Counted from the first letter of the stretch, positions 1 to 9,500 are shown. The stretch: DNA of 64,000 nt from JABAYQ01 sp018608925 (GCA_037625715.1 JASJHQ010000043.1:1-64000); one strand, 5' to 3'. Numbers and translations: made by a program. The notes: generated by a model from the letters alone, not told the origin.

Positions 1-2
1 AA

Positions 3-137
3 AAAACAGGACAAGAATATTTAAGTCCTAAACAAATGAAATGGCTAAATGCATATCAAGAAACAAAATCATACACCGTTTTGTTAGACAAAGAATTTAA
101 AGTAGCTTGGACTATCAAAGAAATGGAGAAAAATTAA
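3..137 (+). CDS. 3' end of an unidentified gene, possibly a VRR-NUC-type nuclease
   Basis: An open frame enters from the left edge and ends at TAA 135-137, leaving 44 C-terminal residues. The stretch with L-S-P-K-Q-x-x-W-L followed by a short beta-strand-like segment resembles the C-terminal end of VRR-NUC nuclease domains, where an LSPxQxxW motif precedes the last strand. That is pattern recall on a short fragment, so the family call is weak. It lies just upstream of a uracil-DNA glycosylase-like gene on the same strand, which would fit a DNA-repair pair. Confidence 0.45.
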   Translation, partial: KTGQEYLSPKQMKWLNAYQETKSYTVLLDKEFKVAWTIKEMEKN

Positions 138-150
138 TAAAGAAAATGAT

Positions 151-723
151 TTGAAAAAATTATTGAATGAAATATCAAAATGTACTCTGTGTTCTTCTTT
201 TCTAGAACTTGGTCCTCGCCCGATATTGTCTGCGGTCAAGACAAGTAAAATTGTAATTATTGGTCAAGCACCAGGAACAGTAGTTCATAAAAGCGGAGTT
301 CCTTGGGACGATCATAGTGGAGAAAACTTAAGAAGATGGCTAAGTATCGACAAAGAAACCTTTTATAATCCAGAAAAAATTGCTCTTATTCCTATGGGAT
401 TTTGTTATCCTGGAAAAGGGAAAACAGGCGACTTAGCGCCTAGAAAAGAATGTGCTCCACTTTGGCACATTAGACTTTTAGAAGAGATGAAAGAAGTCAA
501 ATTAATTTTATTAGTAGGTAAATACGCTCAAGATTATTATTTGGCAAAAGAATCCAAAAAAAATCTGACAGAAAACGTTCGTAATTTCCAAAATTTCTTA
601 CCAAGCTATTTTGTATTACCCCATCCTTCTCCAAGAAATAATATATGGCAAGCAAAGAACGATTGGTTTAAAAAAGAAGTCATTCCCGAATTAAAATTAA
701 TAGTAGCAGATATATTAAAATAA
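151..723 (+). CDS. Uracil-DNA glycosylase superfamily protein with Fe-S cysteines
   Basis: This 190-residue protein belongs to the uracil-DNA glycosylase superfamily, which removes uracil from DNA. Motif A is GQAPG at residues 38-42, and motif B near the C-terminus reads H-P-S-P-R-N. Cysteines 11, 14, 85 and 101 have the spacing of the four 4Fe-4S ligands of family 4/5 enzymes. The motif pair GQAPG/HPSPRN is neither the family 4 pair (GEGPG/HPAA) nor the family 5 pair, so the exact subclass and base specificity are uncertain. The start is TTG at 151, because the nearby ATG at 146 runs into a stop after one codon. It begins 13 nt after the preceding gene and is probably co-transcribed with it. 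Confidence 0.82.
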   Translation: MKKLLNEISKCTLCSSFLELGPRPILSAVKTSKIVIIGQAPGTVVHKSGVPWDDHSGENLRRWLSIDKETFYNPEKIALIPMGFCYPGKGKTGDLAPRKECAPLWHIRLLEEMKEVKLILLVGKYAQDYYLAKESKKNLTENVRNFQNFLPSYFVLPHPSPRNNIWQAKNDWFKKEVIPELKLIVADILK

Positions 724-730
724 TCCGTCT

Positions 731-1876
731 TTAATAAAGCAAATAAGGTTCTCTCATTTCTTTAAATTCTTGCAATCCTTTTTGCCACGATTGACGAATT
801 TCGTTAGCAGACTTTCCTGTAATGATTTGATCTCTCAAATTATTTCCTCCAGCTAGCTTAGCAAAAAAATTATTGAAAAAATTTTCTTTGTCATCACAAT
901 TCTGAAAAGCAAAAAGGAGGTACTCTAAATTAATTTGACTCAACAAATTTTCGTTTCGCAAATCTTCACCAAAACACTTTACATTTTCATATTTTGGGTA
1001 TTTAGAACCTGCCCCACTTTTTGGTATAAACGAATAATCGGTTTGTAAATAAGGAGCACCAAAATGCTGAAAAGGAATATCAGTTCCTCTTCCCACACTC
1101 ACATTAGTACCTTCAAAAAAACATAAGGAAGGATACAAGTTTATGGATATGCTATTAGGTAAATTGGGTGAAGGATTTATCGGTAAATCATATTTGGTTT
1201 GTCTATCGTAATTTTTCATTTTGATTACCGTTAATTCGCAGGTCAAGCCATCTATTAGCCAATTTTGTCCGTTTATCATTTGAGCATACTCTCCTATTGT
1301 CATTCCGTGCACTACGGGAATAGGGTGCATTCCTACAAAAGAAGTGAAAGCAGTATCTAATACAGGGCCATCTGTATAATGAATATTAGGATTAGGCCTG
1401 TCGAGCACAATTAGCGAAATATTATTTTGAGCTGCTGCTTCCATCACATAATGAAGCGTAGAGATATAGGTGTAAAAACGAGCTCCAACATCCTGAATGT
1501 CAAAAACAATTATATCCAGATTTTGCAATTGTTCGAAGCTAGGTTTTTTGTTTTTACCATATAAAGAAACAATAGGTAAACCACTTAGTTTGTCAATTTC
1601 GTTTTCTATGTAAGTTCCTGCGTCTGCTTTGCCTCTAAAACCATGTTCGGGACTAAAGACTTTAAGAACATTAATATTGGCTCCTAACAAAGAATCTACT
1701 AGATGAACATTGTCAATCATAGAGGTTTGATTAGCTACCACAGCAATGTTTTTTTGCGATAACAAAGGGAAATAATTAGTTGTCTGATGAGCTCCTAATT
1801 TTATTTGAGCTTTAGTGCAAGATAGACTAGTGGCAAGGGCCAAAAAAATAAATAATTGTGTACTTTTATATTTCAT
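731..1876 (-). CDS. namZ: Exo-beta-N-acetylmuramidase NamZ family protein (DUF1343)
   Basis: This 381-residue exported protein matches the DUF1343/NamZ family, exo-acting N-acetylmuramidases that release MurNAc from peptidoglycan fragments. Family hallmarks are the KVFSPEHGFRG segment with its acidic residue, the FDIQDVGARFYTY segment, and the GTNVSVGRGTD region. I place the start at 1876, where a Lys-rich N-terminus leads into a hydrophobic signal segment. Cys20 lies just after that segment, but S-L-S-C is an imperfect lipobox, so lipoprotein status is open. A longer frame reaches 2005 but runs into the divergent permease gene and lacks signal-peptide character. The likely role is periplasmic peptidoglycan turnover. 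Confidence 0.88.
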   Translation of the reverse strand: MKYKSTQLFIFLALATSLSCTKAQIKLGAHQTTNYFPLLSQKNIAVVANQTSMIDNVHLVDSLLGANINVLKVFSPEHGFRGKADAGTYIENEIDKLSGLPIVSLYGKNKKPSFEQLQNLDIIVFDIQDVGARFYTYISTLHYVMEAAAQNNISLIVLDRPNPNIHYTDGPVLDTAFTSFVGMHPIPVVHGMTIGEYAQMINGQNWLIDGLTCELTVIKMKNYDRQTKYDLPINPSPNLPNSISINLYPSLCFFEGTNVSVGRGTDIPFQHFGAPYLQTDYSFIPKSGAGSKYPKYENVKCFGEDLRNENLLSQINLEYLLFAFQNCDDKENFFNNFFAKLAGGNNLRDQIITGKSANEIRQSWQKGLQEFKEMREPYLLY

Positions 1877-1880
1877 AATT

Positions 1881-3098
1881 ATGAATTTATCATTCTTCAT
1901 AGCCAAACGTTTAATTGGCAAATCGGAGCATCGCTTTTCCCGACCTGTAATGAGAGTCGCCATATTAGCGGTTAGCTTAAGCATAGCGGTAATGCTTATC
2001 TCCATCGCTACAATTAGCGGCTTTCAAAACGAAATTAGAGACAAAGTTATTGGTTATGGTTCTCATATTCAAGTCACTCATTTTTCCAAAGATAATTCTT
2101 TCGAGTCTAAAATTTTACCGAATTCTAGCGAACTCAAAAATAAAATTTCTAAAATAGATGGCGTTGTAGATGTGCAAAAATTTGCAACCAAGGCTGGCTT
2201 AATAAAAACAGATGAAGAAATTTATGGAATTGTTTTAAAGGGAGTAGATCAAAATTATTCCTTTTCCTTTTTTGAGAATTATTTGTTAGACGGGGAAATT
2301 CCTATTTACAATTCCGAAAAGATAAGCAATGAAATTATCATTTCCAGTACCATAGCAAGTAAATTAAAAATGAAAGTAGGAGATACATTTACCACCTACT
2401 TTATACAAAAACCAACAAGAGCCAGAAAATTTTCTATAAGTGCTATTTATGATTCTGGGCTTAGCGAGTTTGATGACTTATACATCGTCGGAGACTTAAA
2501 GCACATACAGAAACTCAACAAATGGTCAAAAAACCAATGTGGTGGACTAGAAATAAAAAGCTCCTCAATTGAGAAATTAAGCGAAACAACTAAGCTAATC
2601 AATGGTGAGATTGGTTATGACCTAATCGCACAAAACATAACCGATTTAAATCCTCAATTATTTAACTGGTTAAAACTTCAAGACATCAATGTTATTATTA
2701 TCATCGTATTAATGATGTTAGTTGCTTTAATAAACATAACTACTCTCCTATTTATTTTAATTCTGGAAAGAATACAGATGATTGGTATTCTAAAATCAAT
2801 GGGGTTAAGCGACTGGGGAATAAGAAAGATATTCTTGTATTTCACTAATTACATCATGACAAGAGGTTTGTTATTTGGCAATGTTTTTGCTTTAACACTA
2901 TTATTGATTCAAAAAGTGTTTAAAGTTGTAAAGCTAGACCAAGCAACCTACTACATGAGTGAAGTGCCAATTCACTTTGACTTAAAAGACATCTTACTTC
3001 TAAATTTAGGTACAATTACCATATCCTTTATAGTGCTAATTATCCCAACATATTTGGTGAGTAAAATAAGACCAATAAAAACAATTCGATTTGAATAA
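1881..3098 (+). CDS. LolC/LolE-type ABC transporter permease (FtsX family)
   Basis: This 405-residue membrane protein has the layout of LolC/E and MacB/FtsX permeases: one N-terminal transmembrane helix (about residues 25-48), a periplasmic domain of roughly 220 residues, then three helices, the first at about 270-295. The start at 1881 gives the typical N-terminus with an FIAKRL motif. The segment Q-N-E-I-R-D-K-V-I-G after the first helix is typical of the Bacteroidota members. By homology it would take part in moving lipoproteins from the inner membrane toward the outer membrane with a LolD-like ATPase, which is not encoded beside it. Its start codon lies 4 bp from that of the divergent namZ. 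Lol versus Mac-type function cannot be settled from sequence alone. Confidence 0.85.
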   Translation: MNLSFFIAKRLIGKSEHRFSRPVMRVAILAVSLSIAVMLISIATISGFQNEIRDKVIGYGSHIQVTHFSKDNSFESKILPNSSELKNKISKIDGVVDVQKFATKAGLIKTDEEIYGIVLKGVDQNYSFSFFENYLLDGEIPIYNSEKISNEIIISSTIASKLKMKVGDTFTTYFIQKPTRARKFSISAIYDSGLSEFDDLYIVGDLKHIQKLNKWSKNQCGGLEIKSSSIEKLSETTKLINGEIGYDLIAQNITDLNPQLFNWLKLQDINVIIIIVLMMLVALINITTLLFILILERIQMIGILKSMGLSDWGIRKIFLYFTNYIMTRGLLFGNVFALTLLLIQKVFKVVKLDQATYYMSEVPIHFDLKDILLLNLGTITISFIVLIIPTYLVSKIRPIKTIRFE

Positions 3099-3123
3099 AT
3101 CCCATCAATAATTGATAAATTTG
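3090..3123 (+). promoter_or_regulatory. Predicted Bacteroidetes promoter of the cysteine-synthase gene
   Basis: A TTTG at 3090-3093 and a TAAATTTG at 3116-3123 match the -33 and -7 boxes of Bacteroidetes sigma factors with a 22-nt spacer, one more than usual. Only 5 nt separate the -7 box from the ATG at 3129, so the transcript would have almost no 5' leader. Confidence 0.55.
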
Positions 3124-3128
3124 TAAAT

Positions 3129-4106
3129 ATGAAATACTTTAACCACATAGTTGAAACTATAGGAAACACTCCTCTAGTAAAATTAAACCATACCATTAAA
3201 ACAGAGGCTTTAATATTAGCCAAAGTAGAAAGCTTTAACCCCGGGCATTCTACTAAAGACAGGATGGCAATAAAGATGATTGACGACGCCGAAAAACAAG
3301 GCTTGCTAAAACCAGGAGGAACTATAATTGAAGGAACTTCTGGTAATACGGGAATGGGTTTGGCCTTAGGTTGTATTCAAAGAGGATATAAACTTATCTG
3401 TACTATTTCAGACAAACAATCTAAAGAGAAGATGGATATATTAAGAGCTATGGGAGCTCAAGTATATGTTTGTCCTACCAATGTAGCTCCAGATCATCCG
3501 GAATCTTATTATTCGGTTGCACAACGTTTGAACGACGAAATTCCTAACTCATTTTACCCTAACCAATATGACAACTTATCTAACCGATTAGCCCATTACG
3601 AATCAACGGGTCCAGAAATATGGGAACAAACAGATGGTAAGATCACTCACTTTATCGTAGGGGTGGGTACAGGAGGTACTATTTCAGGAATTGGGAAGTA
3701 TTTAAAAGAAAAAAATCCAAATGTTAAAATTTGGGGAGTAGATTCTTATGGCTCTGTTTATAAAAAATACCACGAAACAGGAATTTTTGATGAGAAAGAA
3801 ATTTACTCTTACATCACAGAAGGAATTGGAGAAGATATTTTACCTAAAAATGTAGATTTCGATATTATCGATCATTTCGAAAAGGTAACCGATAAAGATG
3901 GTGCTATATATGCCAGAAAAATTGCAAAAGAAGAAGGTATAATGGTGGGTTACTCTTGTGGTAGTGCCGCTGCCGCTTTAGACCAATTAAAAAGCCAGCT
4001 TACAAAAGATGATGTAGTGGTAATCTTATTTCATGATCACGGTTCTAGATACGTTGGTAAAATATTCAACGACGAATGGATGAAAGAACAAGGATTTCTT
4101 GACTAA
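3129..4106 (+). CDS. PLP-dependent cysteine synthase / cystathionine beta-synthase family protein
   Basis: This 325-residue fold-type II PLP enzyme has the PLP lysine at about K43 in NPGHSTKDR, the substrate loop SGNTG at 71-75, and the phosphate-binding GTGGT at 180-184. Such enzymes make cysteine from O-acetylserine and sulfide, or cystathionine from serine and homocysteine. The P-N-Q-Y-x-N-x-x-N segment resembles the CBS-like branch, but the C-terminal CBS regulatory domains are absent, as in bacterial forms. The substrate is therefore uncertain. Its stop codon overlaps the next gene's start by one base (TAATG), so the two are probably translationally coupled. It has its own predicted promoter. 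Confidence 0.9.
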   Translation: MKYFNHIVETIGNTPLVKLNHTIKTEALILAKVESFNPGHSTKDRMAIKMIDDAEKQGLLKPGGTIIEGTSGNTGMGLALGCIQRGYKLICTISDKQSKEKMDILRAMGAQVYVCPTNVAPDHPESYYSVAQRLNDEIPNSFYPNQYDNLSNRLAHYESTGPEIWEQTDGKITHFIVGVGTGGTISGIGKYLKEKNPNVKIWGVDSYGSVYKKYHETGIFDEKEIYSYITEGIGEDILPKNVDFDIIDHFEKVTDKDGAIYARKIAKEEGIMVGYSCGSAAAALDQLKSQLTKDDVVVILFHDHGSRYVGKIFNDEWMKEQGFLD

Positions 4107-4894
4107 TGAAATTTGTTGATCAACTAAATAGAGAAATAAATTTAGATAAAAGTCCTTGCCGCATCGTATCACTTGTTCCCTCACAAACGGAATTATTAGT
4201 CGATTTAGGATTAAACGATAAATTAGTTGGGATAACAAAGTTTTGTATTCACCCTAAGGAAACTATCAAGTCAATAACTAAAATTGGAGGAACCAAAAAC
4301 TTTAATTTAGAAAGAATACGATCTCTGAACCCTGATTTAATTATAGCCAACAAGGAAGAGAACGAAGAAACTAAATTAAAAGAATTAATGAGCGAGTATC
4401 CTGTTTGGATAAGCGATATTAAAGATTTGGATGATGCTCTAAATATGATAGAGCAAGTTGGAGCTATAACAGGCAAAGGAGAAATAGCCAACAAATTATC
4501 TAAAACAATAAACGAAAGATTTCATCAATTCGCATCCACTTCAAAAACTAAAAAAAGAGTCCTATATCTTATTTGGAAGAATCCGTATATGAGTGTAAAC
4601 AAAGACACTTTTATTCATGATATGATAAATAAATGTGGATGGGAAAACGCCTGCCCTGATACTAAAAAAAGGTATCCTGAGCTAAGTATAGAGGAAATAA
4701 TAAAGCTAAAACCAGACAACATTCTCTTATCATCTGAGCCGTTTCCATTCAAAGAAAAACATATTTCCGAACTTAAAGAAATCATTCCAAACGTAACTAT
4801 TTCAATAGTAGATGGAGAAGCATTTAGTTGGTATGGGAGCAGATTATTAGCTAGCTCAGATTACTTCGCGAAACTTTTAAACGAACAACAATAA
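4106..4894 (+). CDS. BtuF-like helical-backbone metal receptor without a signal peptide
   Basis: This 262-residue protein has the bilobal fold of cobalamin/siderophore-binding proteins (BtuF/FhuD type). The signs are R-I-V-S-L-V-P-S-Q-T-E near residue 20, a GGTKNFNLERIRSLNPDLII segment near 60-80, and a C-terminal W-Y-G-S-R motif. Unlike classical BtuF it starts directly with the domain: there is no signal peptide or lipobox, so as written it should stay in the cytoplasm. Related short BtuF-like proteins occur in Bacteroidota, with unclear function. It overlaps the cysteine-synthase gene by one base, and no ABC permease or ATPase lies next to it. Confidence 0.8.
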   Translation: MKFVDQLNREINLDKSPCRIVSLVPSQTELLVDLGLNDKLVGITKFCIHPKETIKSITKIGGTKNFNLERIRSLNPDLIIANKEENEETKLKELMSEYPVWISDIKDLDDALNMIEQVGAITGKGEIANKLSKTINERFHQFASTSKTKKRVLYLIWKNPYMSVNKDTFIHDMINKCGWENACPDTKKRYPELSIEEIIKLKPDNILLSSEPFPFKEKHISELKEIIPNVTISIVDGEAFSWYGSRLLASSDYFAKLLNEQQ

Positions 4895-4899
4895 ATCAT

Positions 4900-4907
4900 T
4901 ATCTTTG
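4900..4907 (+). promoter_or_regulatory. Predicted -7 box of the desaturase gene
   Basis: TATCTTTG at 4900-4907 matches TAnnTTTG and lies 17 nt before the desaturase ATG. No good TTG -33 box is visible at the expected distance, so this is a partial match. Confidence 0.4.
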
Positions 4908-4924
4908 TCCCCTAATATACTTTT

Positions 4925-6001
4925 ATGAAAACTGCAAAATTCGATAAAGATCACTCAAAGGAATTCATAACAGATTTAAGACAATCTGTTGACGAATATT
5001 TTAAGAAAAATAACATTTCACGATTCGGAAATTGGAATATGATTGTTAAAAGTATCTTTATGATATCTTTATATGTTGTTCCTTTCATGGTAATGTTACT
5101 AGGAAACTTATCTCCTTTGGCATTTTGGCTAATGTGGGTATTAATGGGTGTTGGTATGGCCGGAATTGGTCTATCTGTTATGCACGATGCTAACCATGGT
5201 GCGTTTTCTAAAAACAAAACTATAAATACTTTTTTTGGTTTAACATTAAATTTTCTAGGTGGAAGTGCTAAAAACTGGAGAATACAACACAACAGACTAC
5301 ACCATACATTTACAAATGTTGAAGGTTTTGATCCTGACGTTAGCCCAATGCCTTTACTAAGGTTTAATCCTTCAGCACCTCTTAAGAAAGTACATAGATT
5401 TCAACAATACTATGCATGGTTTTTCTATTCTCTAATGACAGTTTCTTGGTCAACTAGTAAAGAATTCAAACAACTGAATGACTTTAGAAAAGACAAGGTG
5501 ATTACAAAAAAGGAATACATGCCATTAATGCTTGAGATGGTAGCTTGGAAAGTAGTTTACTATGCATACATGTTAGTTATTCCATTCATATTGCTTCCTA
5601 ATTTAACAATAGGGTTTTGGCTAGTGTGCTTTTTATCTTTGCATTTTGTTGCAGGCTTTATTTTAGCAACTATTTTTCAGACGGCTCACGTAATGCCTGA
5701 CTGTGAATTTCCAGAAGTAAACGAAGAAGGTACAATAGAAAACAACTGGGCAATACACCAAATGCAAACAACATCAAACTACGCTCCTAAGAGTAGAATA
5801 TTCTCATGGTTTGTAGGCGGATTAAACTACCAAGTGGAACACCATTTGTTTCCAAATATTTGCCACGTACATTACAAGAATATATCTTCTATTGTTAAAC
5901 AAAAAGCAGAGAAGTATAACTTACCTTACTATTCTCAAAAAAGCTATTTCTCTGCTCTAGGAGAGCATTTTAAAATGTTAAAAATGTTAGGTGAGAAATA
6001 A
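4925..6001 (+). CDS. Membrane fatty acid desaturase (acyl-lipid/acyl-CoA type)
   Basis: This 358-residue integral membrane di-iron desaturase carries the three histidine boxes: HDANH at residues 87-91, HNRLHH at 122-127, and Q-V-E-H-H near residue 303. Glutamine in place of the first His of box three is the signature of front-end-like desaturases, although no cytochrome b5 domain is fused here. Hydrophobic segments near 42-85 and 185-240 form the membrane core. It would introduce cis double bonds into acyl chains of membrane lipids; the position of desaturation cannot be read from the sequence. The gene ends in a strong hairpin terminator. Confidence 0.93.
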   Translation: MKTAKFDKDHSKEFITDLRQSVDEYFKKNNISRFGNWNMIVKSIFMISLYVVPFMVMLLGNLSPLAFWLMWVLMGVGMAGIGLSVMHDANHGAFSKNKTINTFFGLTLNFLGGSAKNWRIQHNRLHHTFTNVEGFDPDVSPMPLLRFNPSAPLKKVHRFQQYYAWFFYSLMTVSWSTSKEFKQLNDFRKDKVITKKEYMPLMLEMVAWKVVYYAYMLVIPFILLPNLTIGFWLVCFLSLHFVAGFILATIFQTAHVMPDCEFPEVNEEGTIENNWAIHQMQTTSNYAPKSRIFSWFVGGLNYQVEHHLFPNICHVHYKNISSIVKQKAEKYNLPYYSQKSYFSALGEHFKMLKMLGEK

Positions 6002-6022
6002 TAAATAAAAATCTATATCATT

Positions 6023-6055
6023 AAAAAAGCCTACTCATTTGAGTGGGCTTTTTTT
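6023..6055 (+). terminator. Hairpin terminator after the desaturase
   Basis: A 9-bp stem (6029-6037 with 6040-6048, one G-T pair) is followed by seven T residues. An A6 run precedes it, so it may also act on the opposite strand. Its stem is nearly the reverse complement of the hairpin at 6224-6245. Confidence 0.85.
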
Positions 6056-6218
6056 GTTTTTGGGATGCTATAGTTAGTGCGTTAAGAAATGAGAAGTATA
6101 TAACACAATCTTTTAAGCACTTATTAGCCAACTATACGAATCATATTAATCTAATATCTAAATGTATTGAAAGCTTAGGAAAAACACTTAGCAACTCTTA
6201 AAACAAAAAGTAATCATA
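6056..6218. other. Intergenic stretch between two related terminators
   Basis: No open frame of useful length lies in these 163 bases. It is bounded on both sides by hairpins whose T-runs fit plus-strand termination, so a short plus-strand RNA ending at the second hairpin is possible. I see no convincing promoter for one. Confidence 0.3.
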
Positions 6219-6251
6219 AAAATAGCCCACTCAAATGAGTGGGCTTTTTTT
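6219..6251 (-). terminator. Hairpin terminator downstream of the rpoC/DUF3467 operon
   Basis: A perfect 10-bp stem (6224-6233 with 6236-6245) has an A5 run on its left and T7 on its right, so it can terminate in both directions. For the minus-strand RNA polymerase operon it lies about 20 nt after the last stop codon. Confidence 0.8.
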
Positions 6252-6265
6252 AAATGTAATATGTA

Positions 6266-6577
6266 TTAAGCTTCAGCAGTTGGGCCACCAAAATTAAGAG
6301 GAATAGTAGCTTGCTCAACGTTTTTAATTTCTCCGTGCTGCTTTTCAAATTTACTAACATTGTCAATCAATGCTTTCATAAATCTTTTAGCATGCTGTGG
6401 AGTTAAAACGATTCTTGATTTAACTTTAGCTTTAGGAACACCTGGCATAACCTTGATGAAATCTACAACAAACTCGCTAGGAGAATGGTTGATGATAGCA
6501 AGATTACTATAAGTACCTTCAGCTATTTCCTCAGATAATTCAATATTTAAACCCTTTTGTTTTTTATCGTCTGACAT
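6266..6577 (-). CDS. DUF3467 family protein
   Basis: This 103-residue soluble protein of unknown function belongs to the DUF3467 family. Features are an N-terminal E-x-A-x-G-x-Y-S-N segment, a D-F-x-x-x-x-P-G motif near residue 40, and an A-K-R-F-x-x-A-L helix. It begins 2 nt after the rpoC stop codon and is followed by the terminator at 6219-6251, so it is the last gene of the RNA polymerase operon. Co-transcription with rpoB/rpoC suggests a link to expression or growth, but no activity can be inferred. Confidence 0.85.
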   Translation of the reverse strand: MSDDKKQKGLNIELSEEIAEGTYSNLAIINHSPSEFVVDFIKVMPGVPKAKVKSRIVLTPQHAKRFMKALIDNVSKFEKQHGEIKNVEQATIPLNFGGPTAEA

Positions 6578-6579
6578 AA

Positions 6580-9500
6580 TTATTCTACAGTAACTGTTTC
6601 TTCTAATTCGTCAGCCGCAGCTTGTTTTAACTGATCGTATTCTTCTTGAGAACCAACAACAATATCATCGTAAATCTTAAGACCAGTACCAGCTGGTATC
6701 TTATGGCCTACAATAACATTCTCTTTAAGTCCTTGAAGAGTATCACGCTTACCGTTAATAGCAGCAGCATTAAGTACTTTAGTTGTTTCTTGGAAAGAAG
6801 CCGCTGAAACCCAACTATTAGTCTGTAGGGCAGCACGAGTAATTCCTTGAATAACTTGTTCACTTGTAGCTGGAACTGTTTCACGAGCAGTTACTATATT
6901 TAAATCTTTACGCTTAAGTCTAGAATTTTCTTCTCTAATCTTACGAGCAGAAGCAATTTGACCTACTTTAAGCACATCAGAATCACCTGCATCTTCGATT
7001 ACTTTCGTACCGTAAATGCGATCGTTTTCGTCCATAAACTCAAGCTTAGTAACTGTCTGACCGTCTAAGAACTTAGTGTCTCCAGCATCAATGATATTCA
7101 TTTTACGCATCATTTGTCTAACGATGACTTCAAAGTGTTTATCATTAATTTTCATACCCTGCAAACGATATACTTCTTGTATTTCGTTTACAATATATTC
7201 CTGTACAGCAGTAGGTCCTTTAATACGCAAGATATCAGATGGAGTAATTGCTCCATCACATAATGGCATTCCAGACTTAACGAAATCGTTTTCCTGAACT
7301 AATATGTGTTTAGAAAGTGGAATTAAGTACTTCTTAACTTCACCAGATTTTGAAGTAACAATAACCTCTTTATTACCTCTCTTGATTTTTGGTCCGAAAT
7401 TAATGATACCATCAATTTCAGTTACAACAGCAGGGTTAGAAGGGTTTCTAGCTTCAAATAGTTCGGTGACTCTAGGAAGACCACCCGTAATATCACCTAA
7501 TGAAGAAGCTAATCTAGGAATCTTGGCAATAATTTTTCCTGGTTTAATTTCTTCACCATTTTCAACAGTAAGGTGAGCTTTTACAGGAACACTATAACTT
7601 CTAAGTGCAACTCCTTTCTTATCTACCACCTTAATAGTAGGATTAAGAGTCTTATCCTTTCTTTCGATCATTACTTTTTCTTCAAATCCTGTTTGCTCAT
7701 CCGATTCAACTCGGTATGATAAACCTTCTTTGATATCCATGTAATCAATCTTACCACCTAATTCAGAAATAATTACTGCATTATATGGATCCCAGTTACA
7801 AACCAATGTTCCCTTTTTCACTTTGTCACCAGACTTAGCGTAAAGAATTGATCCGTATGGAATATTAGTAGTTGATAAAATAACTCCTAATTTTTCGTCT
7901 ATAACTCTAGCTTCAGATGTTCTACTGATAACTAACTCAATATCTTTTCCATCATCATTTTTAGATGAAATAGTTTTTAAGTCGTCTATCTCTAATCTAC
8001 CTTCGAACTTAGTCATTACACTAGACTCGGAAGCAATTTTAGATGCAGTACCACCAAAGTGGAATGTTCTTAATGTAAGCTGAGTACCAGGCTCTCCAAT
8101 AGATTGTGCAGCAACTACACCTACAGTATCACCAGGAACAGCCATGCTTGCAGTAGATAAGTTTCTACCATAACACTTAGAGCAAATACCTCTTTTAGAT
8201 TCACAAGTTAATGCTGATCTAACTTCAACAGTCTCAATATGAGCTGCATCAATAAGATCGGCTTTATCTTCAGAAATTAACTCACCAGCACCAACAATTA
8301 AATTGTCGTTAGAGTCATAAATCTCATGAAGAGATACTCTACCAACAATTCTGTCAGATAATGGTTCCGTTATTTCGTCGTTTTTCTTTAATGCAGAAGT
8401 TTCTAATCCTCTTAAAGTACCACAATCATCTATAGTAACAACAACATCTTGCGATGAGTCAACTAGTCTTCTTGTTAGGTAACCAGCATCTGCTGTTTTA
8501 AGTGCTGTATCGGCAAGACCTTTACGTGCACCGTGAGTAGAAATAAAGTACTCAAGAATGGACAGTCCTTCTTTAAAGTTGGCAATAATAGGATTTTCAA
8601 TAATCGCTGCACCACTTTTATCTCCCGATTTTTGTGGTTTCGCCATCAATCCTCTCATTCCACCAAGTTGCTTAATCTGTTCTTTCGAACCCCTTGCACC
8701 TGAGTCAAGCATCATATACACAGAATTAAATCCTTCTTTATCAGAACTTAATTGACGCATTACTTTTTCAGTAAGGTGTGCGTTAGTGTTAGACCAAATG
8801 TCAATTACTTGGTTGTATCTTTCATTATTAGTAATGAATCCCATGTTGTAGTTAGCAGATACTTCGTCAACCTGACTGTAAGCATCGTTAACCATTTTAT
8901 CTTTTTCTTCAGGGATAATTACATCACCTAAGTTAAAGGACAAACCACCTTTGAAGGCCATAGAATAACCAATATCCTTAATATTATCTAGGAATTCTGC
9001 AGTTTTTGCAATTCCAGATACTTTAAGAATATCACCAATAATATCTCTTAGTGCTTTCTTAGTAAGAATTTGATCAATATAACCAACTTCAGCAGGAACG
9101 AATTCATTAAATAGAACTCTACCTGTAGTTGTTTCAATTAATTTTGAAACAAGTTTATGATCTACAATTACGTCTGCTTTCACCTTAATGATAGCGTGTA
9201 ATGCAACTCTTCCTTCGTTATAAGCAATTTTTACTTCTTGATCAGAGTAGAAAGACAAACCTTCTCCCTTAGCTCCTTTCAAAGACTTAGTCATATAATA
9301 AAGACCAAGTACCATATCCTGAGAAGGTACTGTAATAGGAGCACCGTTAGCAGGGTTAAGAATATTGTGAGAAGCTAACATTAATAATTGAGCCTCCAAT
9401 ACAGCTGCCTCACCTAAAGGTAAGTGAACTGCCATTTGATCACCATCAAAATCGGCGTTAAATGCAGTACAAACTAAAGGATGTAAACGAATCGCTTTCC

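Noticed and set aside
1877..2005. Longer namZ start at 2005
   Set aside because: It would overlap the permease gene's first helix by over 120 bases and bury the signal peptide.
2972..3223. 83-codon minus-strand frame across the permease/cysteine-synthase junction
   Set aside because: It overlaps two strongly supported genes and its product resembles no family; it is the mirror of coding sequence.
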